The notes under the pieces are model-generated. The model worked only from the letters and a program-made list of their open reading frames with translations, was not told the origin of the DNA and searched no databases. The position numbers were made by a program, and so were the translations under genes. Below are positions 22,765 through 34,865 of a stretch of DNA of 64,000 bases, piece by piece. Origin of the DNA: Poecilobothrus nobilitatus. Taxonomy: Eukaryota > Arthropoda > Insecta > Diptera > Dolichopodidae. How positions within the stretch are numbered: the first letter of the stretch is position 1; each line of letters starts with the position of its first letter. Location: NCBI GenBank assembly GCA_947095535.1, contig OX352774.1, positions 9,734,001 through 9,798,000 of the forward strand, given 5' to 3'.

Positions 22765-23832
22765 TAAGTTGCTTTAGGTTTTTTTTTACTAAACAGAATC
22801 CCATTTTGGTTAAAAACTTGTAAATCTGAGTAAGAGTTTTGGAAATAAGTAAATGAGAGCACAGAAATTAAAAATTTGCATTTTTTACATAATATAAATA
22901 TATAATATCTTGAATTTTGGCAGCTGTCAACACTTTTTTAAAGATGAGAAAACTAGTGATTTTGTCTTGGAGTCAGCGTAACGGTGATATTAGGTAACAA
23001 AGATGAACATAAAGTTAGGCAAAGGTTAGGGATAAAATGAGAGAGTTTGCTACTTTGAAAGTAAAAAATATAGTTTTCTGAACCACACAAATTATTATAA
23101 TTATAAAAAAAATACTTTGCACAAAGTTATAAAACGATGTCTGAAAACGTGTTTTATAATTGTGTAAAAGACAATTGCAGATTCTCATAACATACTTTTG
23201 ATTTACTAAATCAAATTAAACCTACATAATATGTATGTGAAACTTAGCACCAAAAAAAAAGATGTTCCTCTTCCAGCTTGAAGAGCAAAATATCTGAATT
23301 TGATATTATAAAAGAAAAAGAGTAAATTTAATATTCCATTTATACATTTATCTTCCAGACGTAAATCAAAAAAGGTCATTATTTAATGATCGTTGTAAGT
23401 ATTGTTATACAATTAAATTTCAACTTGTATAAGTCAAGCTTATTACTCTAAGTTTCTAAATTTTTCAAAATAAAATAGTTAATATGCCCTAATATGTTTT
23501 TGCATTTAGAAATATTCATAAGAACGTTAAAATCAAATCAAACGAAATTAACAATTGAGTGATTTGTTAACAGTACCATTTAATCGATACTACTGAATGG
23601 ATTAGTCGATCCATTTCAAGGCCTCCGTGTAATAACCACAAAAAAAACCAAAAAACATTTGTACTTTTAACATACTTTTATAACGCGATAACTCAAGTTT
23701 TAATGTAAAAAATTTATAAAAAACTCAATTTATTTTCTATTCTGTTGAATAAAACTTAAAACTAACTTAAAACTAGCCTAAAATCCTAATATTAATGTAA
23801 GTATTACAAACACTAATTTACTCTTCTAACCA
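22765..23832. other. Non-coding stretch
   Basis: AT-rich, with a slightly more GC-rich patch at 22915-23045 (GGCAGCTGTCAACAC, GGTTAGGGATAAAATGAGAG). No gene, RNA or repeat structure recognised. Confidence 0.4.
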
Positions 23833-24684
23833 TCAATAATTTCTGTTAATGAACATATCTTTTGTAGGGATATATGTGTCAAACTTACTACTAATGTCAA
23901 TACTATTTGGATTGTACTCTATTTTAGTGTATGTAGCCCGTCTTCTATGATGATAATGAAATAGCGGCTTTGAAACATGGCTTTGGTTTTGGATAAAACC
24001 TTCTTTATCTAGATAAATGAAATGTTCGGATGCTATAAATCCCGATTTTAATTTTTTTTTTTTTTATATATTCTTCATTATGGTAATATATCTGGAATAT
24101 TAAACCATTTACAGTTGACATAAAGTTAATGTTATAAAGTTATCAATTCGTTTTATATTTGATTTTCTATAATATATAATATATATATTTAATTGAAAAA
24201 TAGTGTACAAAATTTTTTTCTGGTTTCCTACTCTCGTTAATATAAACTCTTATGCACTTTCTCGCAAATTTTCTAAACTATTCCATAAGGCTAGCACTTG
24301 TATTATACCAGATTGATGCCGCATATGTTAATGTCAGTCTGAAGGATTGGTAACAAATAACTTTAACCCTCGTGTTTATTATTCTATTAAAAAATATTTT
24401 TTTGTAAGCCATGAAGACCTTGTTTCCTTTAGATATGGCTTCTTTAATTTATTGTGTGTATAGTTCATATTATATTTTAGATATTCTCCTAGGTGTTTGA
24501 CAGAGCTTTTATTCGGGCTTTTATTGGGAAATTATATGTTAAGAAGTCATATGTTTTCGAATGATTGGGAGAAATGTAGAATTTATTGCCCGAAACCATA
24601 CTTAGTATGATATTGATAAGTGAATTTGGAAATTTATATTTGAATAATTTGTAAACCAGTCCATCTAACCATACGCTGTTGAAG
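23833..24684 (-). pseudogene. Jockey-like LINE reverse transcriptase remnant
   Basis: Read on the minus strand from 24684: FNSVWLDGLVYKLFKYKFPN SLINIILSM (the RT motif usually written AFDSVWHDGL.YKL..L.FP), then after a large gap and stops SNTxENI, KGNKVFMAY-like pieces, INTRVKVICYQSFRLTLTYA and ASIWYNTSA (the YK..IRPILTYA.P.W motif), FRKFARKCIRVYINES, IKRIDNFI and the open C-terminus GFIASEHFIYLDKEGFIQNQ ... YTKIEYNP ... NRNY ending at a stop (23833-23835). Motif order is right for one element with internal loss and several frameshifts. The family call rests on remembered motif patterns, not on a search. Confidence 0.7.
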
Positions 24685-24685
24685 A

Positions 24686-24868
24686 AATATATTTTTTATT
24701 TATTTATTTATATTAATATTACAAATCACATAGGATATTGCAATATTACAAAACCATCGGCTACTAAGGCCATTATAGGTCGAATACTATTATTAAATTA
24801 TACACTAATATTATTTATTTTGTTTATATTTTATATTTTTACGCTATATTTGATAAGAAAATATAAAT
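24686..24868 (-). repeat. 3' tail of an inserted retroelement with (AAAT)n end
   Basis: On the minus strand, TAATGGCCTTAGTAGCCGAT and GGTTTTGTAATATTGCAATA lead into ATAAATAAATAAATAAAAAA (24688-24710), just upstream of the LINE motif FNSVW. It looks like a short SINE or LINE end inserted there; family not recognised. Confidence 0.4.
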
Positions 24869-25381
24869 TTTTTTTTTTTTTTTTAAATTAAATTTTTATT
24901 TTTACCCATTGTACAATCTTAAACTACTTAACCTTAAAAAAATTTACAAAAACGGTTTTAACTTATAAAAGTATTTAACATTTAAATTACAATTTTAATT
25001 TTTATATGCTAATTTTATGCTATGTGATATAAAACTTAAAGCTAAAAAAGTGAGTGTTTAGACTATAATAAAGTGACTATTGGAAAAGCCGGGCAAACAA
25101 AAACCGATATTATTTCAAATAATTTTTATAAAATAAAACTTAACCTACTTAACCTACCTAACCTACTTAATCTAGATAAAATAATCTGTATTATTAATAC
25201 TCTAATCTAATTCATAAGCATTTTCCAACCACCAAAATTTTCCTTTAATTAATTTATCTTTGTCCGGAATGGACATATCGTACTTTAAATTTTCTCCATA
25301 TAAATCACCATTGTAATTTCTTATCTTCAGATTATTGCATAATTTTAGGGTTTTTGTTTTCTTAAATTCACAATAGATAAG
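24869..25381 (-). mobile_element. 3' end of a polyadenylated retroelement: last coding piece, 3' UTR, poly(A)
   Basis: On the minus strand an open frame of 59 codons (25381 down to 25205, stop at 25202-25204) reads YCEFKKTKTLKLCNNLKIRN, then YNGDLYGENLKYDMSIPDKD and KLIKGKFWWLENAYELD. About 315 bp of non-coding DNA follow, with GGTTAAGTAGG/GGTTAGGTAGG tandem units (25141-25175), ending in a poly(A) run (T run 24869-24885). This order fits the end of a non-LTR retrotransposon or a processed copy. I do not recognise the protein family. Confidence 0.45.
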
Positions 25382-26570
25382 TCAAGTCTACTAAAAGCAA
25401 TTTTATAAATGATTAAAATTGGTTTTCGTTTTTTTTTAAATTTTTGATTAAAAAAAGTTTTAATAAGATAAAAAACAAGTAATGATTAAATATTACAATT
25501 TAATTAAATTCAATTAAAAAAAAAATTAAATTAAAATAAAAGAATTTATCAATATATGTATGAAGAATTTTTTCTTTTTTAAACTGTTATACATAACTTA
25601 TACCTCCATACTTTAGAATTATCATTTTATAACATATATTATAAGATCAGCTGTTCCCAATGACATTATTGTTATATCTATTTGCAAAGTTATAAAAAAA
25701 TAAGTTACACGTCAAGATAACAATAGAAAATATTATTATAAATAAACGCAAATTTAAATACAATAAATATACAAAAACAAAATATTATGAAGCAAAAATA
25801 ACTAATAACAAAAAAACGGTAAAATGAACATATTTTAAAATTTATTTAATTTTAAATCAAATTGGAAATTTTCTTATGAAATTAAAACAGTTAGTGTAAA
25901 GTTAAATTTGTTTTAATATGGTATAGTATATTTTTTTATTGATGATCTTTGATGTACCGATGTGCATCATATTTTCTCTCTATATTAATACATACTACAT
26001 AGTACATACTACTTATTTAATTACATAATTTTAATGACATTTAATGCATATACATTACGATTTTATTTATGTATGTAATATGTATACACCTATATTTAGT
26101 GAAATGAAATTTATATATACAATATGTATGTATATATGTACATGAAATTTGTTTCCTGAAAGAAATTTAGTAAAAATAAAATTGCATATGGTTAGGAGGA
26201 ATTTTTTGAAAATTTGTAATAAAACAATCAGTAGTAAATTAGGTGTGTGTTTCAGCTTATTTTTTTGTCGCTTTTGTGATGCTATATTATCAAAAATTAC
26301 TTCTATTGGTTTCTCCTTGTATACCATAAAATAATTTGCTTTTTCAAGTTGCGAAATCTTTCATTAAAGAGATTTCAAAAATTTTGGAAAATTTATTCAC
26401 CCTCACTGTCCTCGCTTAAGAAGGGTTTATAGAAATACAAAATGTGCTATTTTAACACACATGTAACTTTAAAGACTAAAATTTTAGAATTAATTTAATT
26501 AATCCCAATTAATTTAAATTTAACTGGAAATATGTTGATTTGAATCCGACTATAAAATTCCTTCTCACTG
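25382..26570. other. Non-coding stretch
   Basis: AT-rich with TATGTA-type simple repeats around 25970-26150. Overlapping frames on both strands at 26067-26334 look like chance; no feature supported. Confidence 0.4.
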
Positions 26571-26664
26571 CATTGTGTCCGGCGACATTTTTTTAATGCG
26601 ATATTTTTGGTCTTGATCTTTTCTCGATCTTGCGACATTATTACCGTTACATTTTGGGCTGCTA
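26571..26664 (-). repeat. Degenerate 14-bp repeat cluster (GGACAAAATGNNGC type), copy 2
   Basis: CATTGTGTCCGGCGACATTT and TGCGACATTATTACCGTTAC ATTTTGGGCTGC are inverted, mutated versions of the 14-bp units at 33759-33810. The 58-bp units follow at 27061-27216, as they accompany the array at 33.7 kb. Confidence 0.45.
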
Positions 26665-27060
26665 GCAAATTATGTGTATACATATATTAAAAGCAGTTCG
26701 TTATAGAAGTTATTTGTAGAAGCAGACCTTTTTAAAACGAAGCACGATGTTATCTTTAAAAAAAATCTTGATTTTTTTTTTTTGAAAATCGTTTTGAACC
26801 AAAATCTAGAATTTTATCTTAAAATTAAATATTTCTTTCAAGATTTTTTAAAAATTGAGATTGTGTATTTTAAACCTGATTAATATGAGAAATGTAAAGA
26901 AAAGCTGAAAAATGTGTAAAAAAAATAAAATTTTATTGAGTGCGTTATCTGGTTATAAAACCAGCGTTTAAATAATTTGGTTAACTAGGATTTTAGGGGC
27001 GACAGTTCCAACTATTTGAAATGCTTTGTTGTTCAATTATGTCTGTACAAAAAATTTTTT

Positions 27061-27216
27061 AGGAAAAGGATTTTTGAATTGAGTACAAAATTAGAGTTTC
27101 AAAAATTTCGGAGTTGTTTATAAAACGAGAACTATAATATGCTTTTTCCAGAGTGTGTGTATTAGGAAAGATTTTAGAGTTTGTTACAAAATCAGGAATT
27201 AAATAATTTAATTAAA
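27061..27216 (+). repeat. 58-bp repeat units (GATTTTAGAGTTNGTTACAAAATCAGG type)
   Basis: Three degenerate units; the last, GATTTTAGAGTTTGTTACAA AATCAGGAA, closely matches units at 33631-33920. Confidence 0.45.
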
Positions 27217-27510
27217 CAGATTTTAATAACCAGATTTCGAAAAAGTGGACCAATGTGGACTTTTCGTATCAGACACGTAGACAATATTAATTTTGAAATA
27301 AATTTTGGAGAATTTTATAAAAATAAAATTCAATTAAAGTTTTTTTTCAAGATTTTGTCCCAAAAAGTTTTTTTTTTTAGTTTTCAAATTTCAAAATATT
27401 TGGCGTGACTCTTTGTAAAACTCTTAATTTAAGTTATTTTTATATTTCGACTTGGACTATTTTAAGTGCATAAATTTATGTTTCAATGCTTAATTCCGAT
27501 ATGTTTTAAC

Positions 27511-28144
27511 CAGGGCTGCAAACCCACAAAAAATCGGGTTCAGGTTCGAACTGGAAAATTTTAGTGGGTTCGGTTCGGGTTCGGGTTAAAATTTTTTAAT
27601 CAACATAACAAGTGCAGCATTATTGATTACAAATCAAAATCTATTAATTTTTATTTGTAAGTGCATAGTAGGCATAGAAATTAGAAGTAGAGAAAAAAAT
27701 TCTTGAAGAAACATGAAAAAAACAAAAACAAATTGTGTTTACTTCTTTCTATTTGGAATGGAATATGTAAACTATGACTAGCTATACCAAAAGCAATACA
27801 CATTTGGATATACAAGTAGAATATTATCTCTCTAAATAATTTTTGTAGTTGTATTTACTTACTTACATATATTTCTAATAGGTATATTACTAGGTACGTA
27901 CATATTTAAATTGCTAAGCATAATACGTGTGCTTACACAGTACGCAAATATGTGGCTATGTAAGTATTTTACTATTTTGTTTTATATTTTTTTTATTCTC
28001 AGTTTAAAATAAAAAAAACATTGTTGAATTTGATTGCGAATGAAATGGTGAACCTGAACCAAATGTAAATTTTTTAAATGGTTCGTCAAAATGCTTGTTC
28101 CGGAGCGGTTTTGTGTTCGAGTTCGGGTAAGGTTTGCAGCTCTG
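27511..28144. mobile_element. hAT-type MITE, 634 bp, with 8-bp target duplication
   Basis: The left end CAGGGCTGCAAACC and inverted right end CAGAGCTGCAAACC follow the hAT end pattern (CAG.G.TG). The flanks GTTTTAAC (27503-27510) and GTTTTAAT (28145-28152) match at 7 of 8 positions, the 8-bp duplication expected of hAT. The subterminal regions are rich in TTCGGGTT/AACCCGAA repeats on both sides. There is no coding frame, so it is non-autonomous. Confidence 0.8.
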
Positions 28145-29657
28145 GTTTTAATTCTGTTTTCTAAAGCGTTTTCAAAATTGAATTATCTTTTTTGTAGCCA
28201 ATAGCAAATTTTGGTTCTGTTGCATTTTGAAAATTAATTAATATAATTTAAATATGCATATCGTATCAAAAATATGAAATTTGAATACAAAACAAAATTT
28301 AAATATAGGTAGGTACCTATAATTGAAATGCTAAAACATATTAAAGTTATAATTGAATTAATAAATTAAAATATAAAACAGGATTTTTTTATATGATTAA
28401 TTATCGCGTGCTTGAAATTTAATACTTACGAAAATTTGTACATATTTTACATTTTCTTATGTACTTTTTTACAAATCATATTTTATATTTTGGTTTTAAT
28501 TATCTTTTTTGTTTTTTACGTATGTTATTTCCTTATCATTATATAATTTAAAATTAGTTCATAACATACATTTGACTTAAACTGGACAAATCAGATTAAA
28601 AAAAAAAAGTTTCTTTTGATATCAAAAATCTCAATTTTATGTACATACGTACATATGTATGTACAGGGGATGTTATATATTATAATCGATTTTAAATTAG
28701 CCCGAAGAAATTTGTGTAATTTTTTATAATAAACATTTTGCTAAATTCAAACAGAAACAAAAAAAAAAAAAAACAAAAATATAAATAATACAAAAACATA
28801 AATTTGGAGTGGTTTATTTGAAAATTTAATTAAAGTGTTGGTTTTTTTTTTTTTTGTGGGGTTGCCTTAAATCTATTATATGAACAGATTAAGTTTACAG
28901 ATTATCTATTTTGATTGATTGATTATCTGAATGTTTAGAAACTATATCATTATTTGAAAATTTCATAACTAATTTGAGTGGTTTTTTTATTTTTTTTTTT
29001 ATTTTTGTTCAATCTATATTTTGATAAATAGTTAAGTAATGACAGTTCATGTTATAATTTGTAAGTTATTAATTAAAATTAAAGGTATAAGAAAGGTTGT
29101 GGTTGTGGTTACCCACCATTCAGGAAGTGCTAATATCAAATTTTTAATTTTTTTCGTTTTTGTTTTTTTTTTTGTGAAGGGAACAAAATTGAAAGTAAAT
29201 AATTATTATTGATATATTATGATATTAGAAAAAGAAAAAAATAAAAAGTTAATTAGATAAAAATAAATTAAACGATTTGTTGTTTTGTTATTGAACTTGT
29301 TCAATGAAAAAAGGAAATAAATAAGTAGGAGAGTTTCTTTTAAATATTTATGGTTCATTAAAAGTATATGTTCCTAAAATCTTTTGTCAACCAAAATTAT
29401 AAAATGATATAACAGAAACAGAAACTTTATTTAGAAAATAAATAAAATTCTTTTTAAAATAGAATTAATATTGGAATTCTGAGTATGTATTTATACTAAT
29501 TAATAAATATTAAAAATTATTTTAAAAATTAAATAAATAATGATTAACAGAAAAAATCTAAATGTTGGTTAAATCTGACTAATGGAGTTATTGGTTAAGT
29601 TATACCGATCTTCTAATCGAAAAATCTCGTATACTCCGACCATATTATAGCTAATTG
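28145..29657. other. Non-coding stretch
   Basis: T/A runs, a GTACATACGTACATATGTATGTAC palindromic patch near 28640, and GGTTGTGGTTGTGGTTACCC near 29096. No gene supported. Confidence 0.4.
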
Positions 29658-30288
29658 GCCTTTCCACACGAGTAGTGTCCTCTTTCGTCATTTTTTACTT
29701 TTATTTTCGTTTCATTCCCTCTTGCCTATAAACTAAATTTGTGGTGGGGATTTTTAGGAGTAATTTTTTAAACCAAAATTTTAGAGTTTAAAAATTTAGT
29801 CCACTAACACAAACAAAAACTCAAATAAAATTTTTTATAAGGGTCAAAAAAATTTTATGTGTACATAACGTTTCATTCTCGTTTGGAAAATTAAAGAAAA
29901 AAATTTTTGAAATGGTCGCAGCAAATATTTAAAAAAGTGAAGTGATTTTTGATCTTTCACTTGATGAAATTATTAAAATATATTCTATTGACAAAAAGAA
30001 ATTATGTGGACAGTACAGTTTATTATATTTCTAGGTATATACATACATACATACATTATTTAAAAATTGCAGGCAAAAAAATCTTATGTTACTTAAATAC
30101 AAAAAAAAATTTATTTGTTTTATGCGTGTTTTTTTTTATATTTATTATTTACCTCTCGCAACAAATTTTGTTTTAAAATAAAATATTTACACACACATAT
30201 AAAAGTAACGACTATCGAGAGGAACAGTGTGGAAAAAAAGAGGAAAGTAGTCACGAAACGAAAGAGGACACTACTCGTGTGGAAAGGC
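29658..30288. mobile_element. 631-bp element with perfect 31-bp terminal inverted repeats
   Basis: 29658-29688 starts GCCTTTCCACACGAGTAGTG and ends CTCTTTCGT; 30258-30288 is its exact 31-base reverse complement. The possible flanks TAGCTAATT (left) and TAGCAATTT (right) are only similar, so the target duplication is uncertain. The interior has no transposase frame; frames at 29949, 30115 and 30120 (-) are low-complexity. Perfect ends point to recent movement. Family unknown, perhaps hAT. Confidence 0.7.
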
Positions 30289-30354
30289 TCTAGCAATTTA
30301 CATCGTAAAATTTTATATCGTAATATAAAATAAATAAAAAATAAATAATTTTTG

Positions 30355-30540
30355 TATATGATAATAGATGGCGCACAAATATTACACATGTGTTTCATAA
30401 TGTGGTACAATAGCTATACAAACATAAAAGTTTCTACAAAAAAAAACTGAAGTTTAGTCAAAAATGAATAATAATGGACTTAATAGGTATCCTATTAGTA
30501 GGCTCCTCATAGGAATACAAAGAAAAACAAAAACAAAATC
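30355..30540 (+). repeat. S3 dispersed repeat, copy E
   Basis: TATATGATAATAGATGGCGC start, then AAACTGAAGTTTAGTCAAAA, ATGAATAATAATGGACTTAA, CTCCTCATAGGAATACAAAG and an A-rich tail. It begins 66 bp beyond the 631-bp element. Confidence 0.55.
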
Positions 30541-30984
30541 ATAAGCGACCAAAAATAGTATATCAAAATGTAAAAAGAAACTGAAAAGTTAATTTTAAAG
30601 TCACTCTTAATTATTCTCTTATGCTTTTCAAATATAACTAATGCTTCTTTTCTATAATTCTATTAATAGTCTTTTTTTGGTATAATTAATATTCTGTATA
30701 ATAGAAAATTTAATTTTAAATTTTTGCTCTGTAAATGTAAGACCAAAAGGACATTAAAAAAAAAATTATATATATACTTTATATTAATTGATCAAATGTT
30801 AAAAGAGTCATAACTAAAATTGTATATAATATATACTATAGCAAAAACCATTATATACAAAAAAACGTAATAAACAAAACAACAAAAAATAGTTTTTTTT
30901 TTGAAATTTGTGAGGCGTATCTGAATTGTATCTAAAACTATGTTCTATTGAATTGAAATCCATAATACCTCTCTGAACAAGTTC

Positions 30985-31265
30985 AACTCAACACTAGTGA
31001 GATCTCAAGTGCTCATTTCCACACCGTGGAAATTCCCAGGTGATTTAAAACTGATTATAGAATTATTATTGTGATAACTGCTAAAATGTGGAACATGCTT
31101 CCATCTAACGTGTTCCCCTCCAATAAAAACGGTCCATTATACAATTTGCAACTTTCCAAAAAGTACCTGATGTTGTAGTTCGTTTTCAATTTTTCTACCA
31201 ACCCTGCTCTATCTTCCTTTTCTAGAGTTTGGAAAAGCTAGAAAAAACTTATAAACTACTGTCAA
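30985..31265 (+). pseudogene. LINE C-terminal fragment (CR1/L2-like)
   Basis: Broken frames give SAHFHTVEIPR, then ITAKMWNMLPSNVFPSNKNG PLYNLQLSKKY and NPALSSFSRVW. This follows the common end of CR1/L2-group polyproteins (TARLWNSLP..VFP..YNLQ.FK). Stops interrupt it. An A/T-rich (ATT)n stretch follows at 31288. Confidence 0.55.
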
Positions 31266-33420
31266 TTTTTATTCTTTGTGTACAATTATTATTATTATAT
31301 AAGTATTTTGTACATATAGAAAAAATATTTTAGGTTTTTATTTGTATAAAATTTTAGAACTCTTCCTTACCATATTTATATCATATAACTTAAAAAAATT
31401 GATCTAAAAAAAACGATCTTTTTCAAATATCGTATAAATATGTTGTATTTAAATTTGAAAATATCACAATAAAATAATGAAATAAATATGTATAAAAAAA
31501 AGTTAATCCAAAGTATCCAAAAGTTAAATTTTATTTGTGTTAAAAACTCTTTTTCGTATTTTTTTCACAATTTCTTTATAACATTTTAAAATTTGACTAT
31601 ATAAAGCAAGTAATAAGAGACCATGGTCTTTAATTCAATCATCGTAAATCACAAATTCACACACTTTTTAAGCTTTTCTCGTTCGCAACAATTTTTATTT
31701 ATTTTTTATTTATTTCTTCTGATTAATTTCTATTTTAAGAGCGGTATTTCGCTTTGCAATTTTGAATATTGCAATAATAATAATAATAATAAAAAAAACA
31801 AAAAAACTTAACATTTTATTAACGAGAATCTAATTTCATGTTGATTCGATGTTCCACTTTAAAAATTTTTTATTATTTTTTAATCCAAAAAAAAAAATTT
31901 TAAAAATTTTGCAAAAAAGTTAAATAATTTGTTTATTTTTTTTGCTTTTTGCTTTTTGCATAATAATTAACGATACAAAATTTCATAAAACAATGTGACG
32001 TGTAAATCAAAACGGGACATATATGCGATAGAAGACCAATGACATTGTTTTTGTTGTTAATTTTTGAAAACAAAAAAAAGAAAAAATTAATTAAAAGAAT
32101 TTGATTTGGTTAAATAGGTGGTAAACGCATTCTAAAAAATCCGATTAATTGCAAAATCATATTTCATTTGGCCTTATTAATATTATTATTGTCAGTGGTA
32201 AATTTAAAAATAATTGTAACTAAATGCTAAAATGTCAATTACAAGTACTTTTTTCTCAGTAAAAACATTCTTCATATTTTTTTTACCAGTTTTTTAAGTA
32301 GAATTAATTTTTTTTATCAGTATTTTTATTTTTTCTAAGAGAAATGGATATCTTATAAAAGCACTAAGAACACCCACATGACACTAGTATTAGATTTTTA
32401 CTGACTAAACTAAACTCACTTCTCCCACTTAATCAATATAATGTGATGAAACTCTTAACTGCGCGAAGTATATTGAGTAGGCGATTTCATGTCAAATTTT
32501 TTTCATGTCAAATTTAATGTTGATGAGAATTTGACGTAAAGATGAAACATAAAACTACAATTTATCAGATAGTGCTATAATTCGATTTATTTAAATCGAT
32601 ACTGGTCAAATACTGATAAAATCCATTCATTAAATGGTAATCTCATCAGTATTTCATAAAAATATTGACAATTCAAACTTAAATACTGGTAATAATAATA
32701 TTTCTTTTTGATTTTATAATTAATTAATAATTTAATACATATATGGAGAATTATAAGGCAATTCAGATGTTTCATCTTATACATTTAAAAACAATTGTAA
32801 TTAATGTAATGTCAGATCAAGTTTTTGTTTGATTCCGCATTTTAATTATATATTTTAGTCTTTTTTTGATTTCATGTTCATGTTCATTTTTATTTTAAAT
32901 GCTTTAATTTAAATTTAAATTATAGATTCATATTAACTATAAATTAAATGAATGTAATTTCTTAAGTTTATTTATTTTTAATGATAGTAATAAAACCATT
33001 TTTTTTTGTTTTTGTTGTTATTTTTTTATCCCTCAAAATATTTAAAAACAAAACCCACATAATAAAACTTTAATTTGATATTAAATCTGCATTTATTTGA
33101 CTTTAATGAAAAAAAATGAAAAAACATCAACATTTTAAATTAACATTAGATGTTAACTGTTGTTAAAGAAATAAACAAAATATCAAAAAAAAAAGAAAAA
33201 AAATGTAGTGAAAATATCACGTACGGCTTACTTAATTATAAATTATATCAAATGAAACCTAAAATATTATTCAGATTTTTATGGAACTCATCTTGGTAAA
33301 TTTTATCATAAAACAGAAAAAAAAAACCTATTGTAAATGGTCAAAATGAAAATATAATAAATGTGGTACATAAACATTAACTTCTAAAACTTAAACTACT
33401 GCCAAATTTAATTATTCTCT
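31266..33420. other. Non-coding stretch
   Basis: AT-rich with no supported gene. A direct repeat CATGTCAAATTT lies near 32488 and 32505. Frames at 31623 and 32587 (-) are chance. Confidence 0.4.
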
Positions 33421-33630
33421 TATAATGCGGCCGTGAGTTAAAGCAATATGAATTAAGGCCGTAATAGTTTTAATTCGCATTTAATAGTGAAATAAAGCAA
33501 TATCATCGATTTTATCGCTTATAGTTTTATTTCTTATTCAAATGCGAAGCGATATCTTTTTCTAAAACTTTACAAACTTTACATATATGCCTTGTTGTCA
33601 AAATATGTATGCAAAAAAACATAATTATTA

Positions 33631-33976
33631 GGAATTTTAGAGTTGGTTACAAAATCAGGTTTGCCGCTTTTCCATAAATATGTCAAATTAGAGGAATTTT
33701 ATTGTCGGTTCCAAAATCAGAGTTGCCCTTTTTTTCAGAATAAGTAAATATGGTGGCAGGACAAATTCTAGCGGACAAAATGAAGCGGACAAAAGGTCGC
33801 GGACAAAGATATTAGAATTGGATTTAAAATCAGGATTCTACACTTCTTCCAGAATTTTTGAGGAGTTTTAGAGTTGGAATCAAAATCAGGATATTCCTTT
33901 TTTCCGAAATATTTTCAATTAAATTTGAATTAATTATTGCGACATTGTGTCCACTACATTTTGTCCGGCAGCATTT
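33631..33976. repeat. Compound repeat: 14-bp GGACAAA array flanked by 58-bp units
   Basis: The array 33759-33810 has four units of exactly 14 bp (GGACAAATTCTAGC, GGACAAAATGAAGC, GGACAAAAGGTCGC, GGACAAAGAT). Two more units lie inverted at 33939-33976 (reverse complement GGACAAAATGTAGT, GGACACAATGTCGC). Around and between are four related units of about 58 bp beginning GGAATTTTAGAGTTGG with CAAAATCAGG inside (near 33631, 33693, 33811 and 33862). The inverted arrays could be ends of a small transposable element. Confidence 0.65.
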
Positions 33977-34862
33977 TATACATAATATGTATGTACATAT
34001 GTACATTTAACAAAAAATGAAGAAAAAATTGATAATTATTATTGTTTTCAAAATTTAAATTACTACTATTTGAAGAAAATATAATATTATGATCTTAATT
34101 CGTATGGATTTAATTCATAGTGCTCTTATAATGTATTTTTAATTAGTTGGTCCCATAAAACCGCCACAATATATAATACATATTCTCATAAAGCATAAAC
34201 AAACAAACCTAAATTAATAAGAAATTTTTGTTTTTTTTTTTTTTTGTTATGTAACTTTTTAGTTAGTTTTCAAGGGCACGGCAACCAACTACATAGTCAT
34301 TAAATTTACGCAGTTATTATTTAATGATTTAAATACATGCAAATAGTGGTAAACCAATTGTAAAATACTTTATTAGCATATTACAACAGCTATTCACTAA
34401 AACTAAATATAGTATTGGACACTTAAATAAAAAAAATAAAATATTTTTTTTTTGAATGAAAAATTAAAATAATGAATGTGCAATTAAATTAATTTTAATA
34501 AGTTTTTTTTTTTCTTATTTTTTCATAAATAATCAACCACAGATACATAATTTTTATCACTTTAAGATACCGGAAAAATCTAAGGAATCATTTTGTGTTT
34601 TTCAAAGATTTTTATTTTTAAGTTACGCTTAGTTTGAGATATGTTGAAACTCATGATGATAATCTGTATCTATACGAATGAATAGATTATTGTTATGTTC
34701 TTGTTTTATTGCGTAAATGTTGCATCAATTAGTTGAATGGAGTTTTATTGTTAGGATTATGACTGCATTCAGGGAGGATTGTTTCATTTAATATGTAATG
34801 AAACTATATTTTTATATTATATTTTATTTATTTAAAATTTACAAAATTATTCAAAATTAGTA
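33977..34862. other. Non-coding stretch
   Basis: AT-rich; no gene, RNA or clear repeat. Confidence 0.4.
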
Positions 34863-34865
34863 TAA

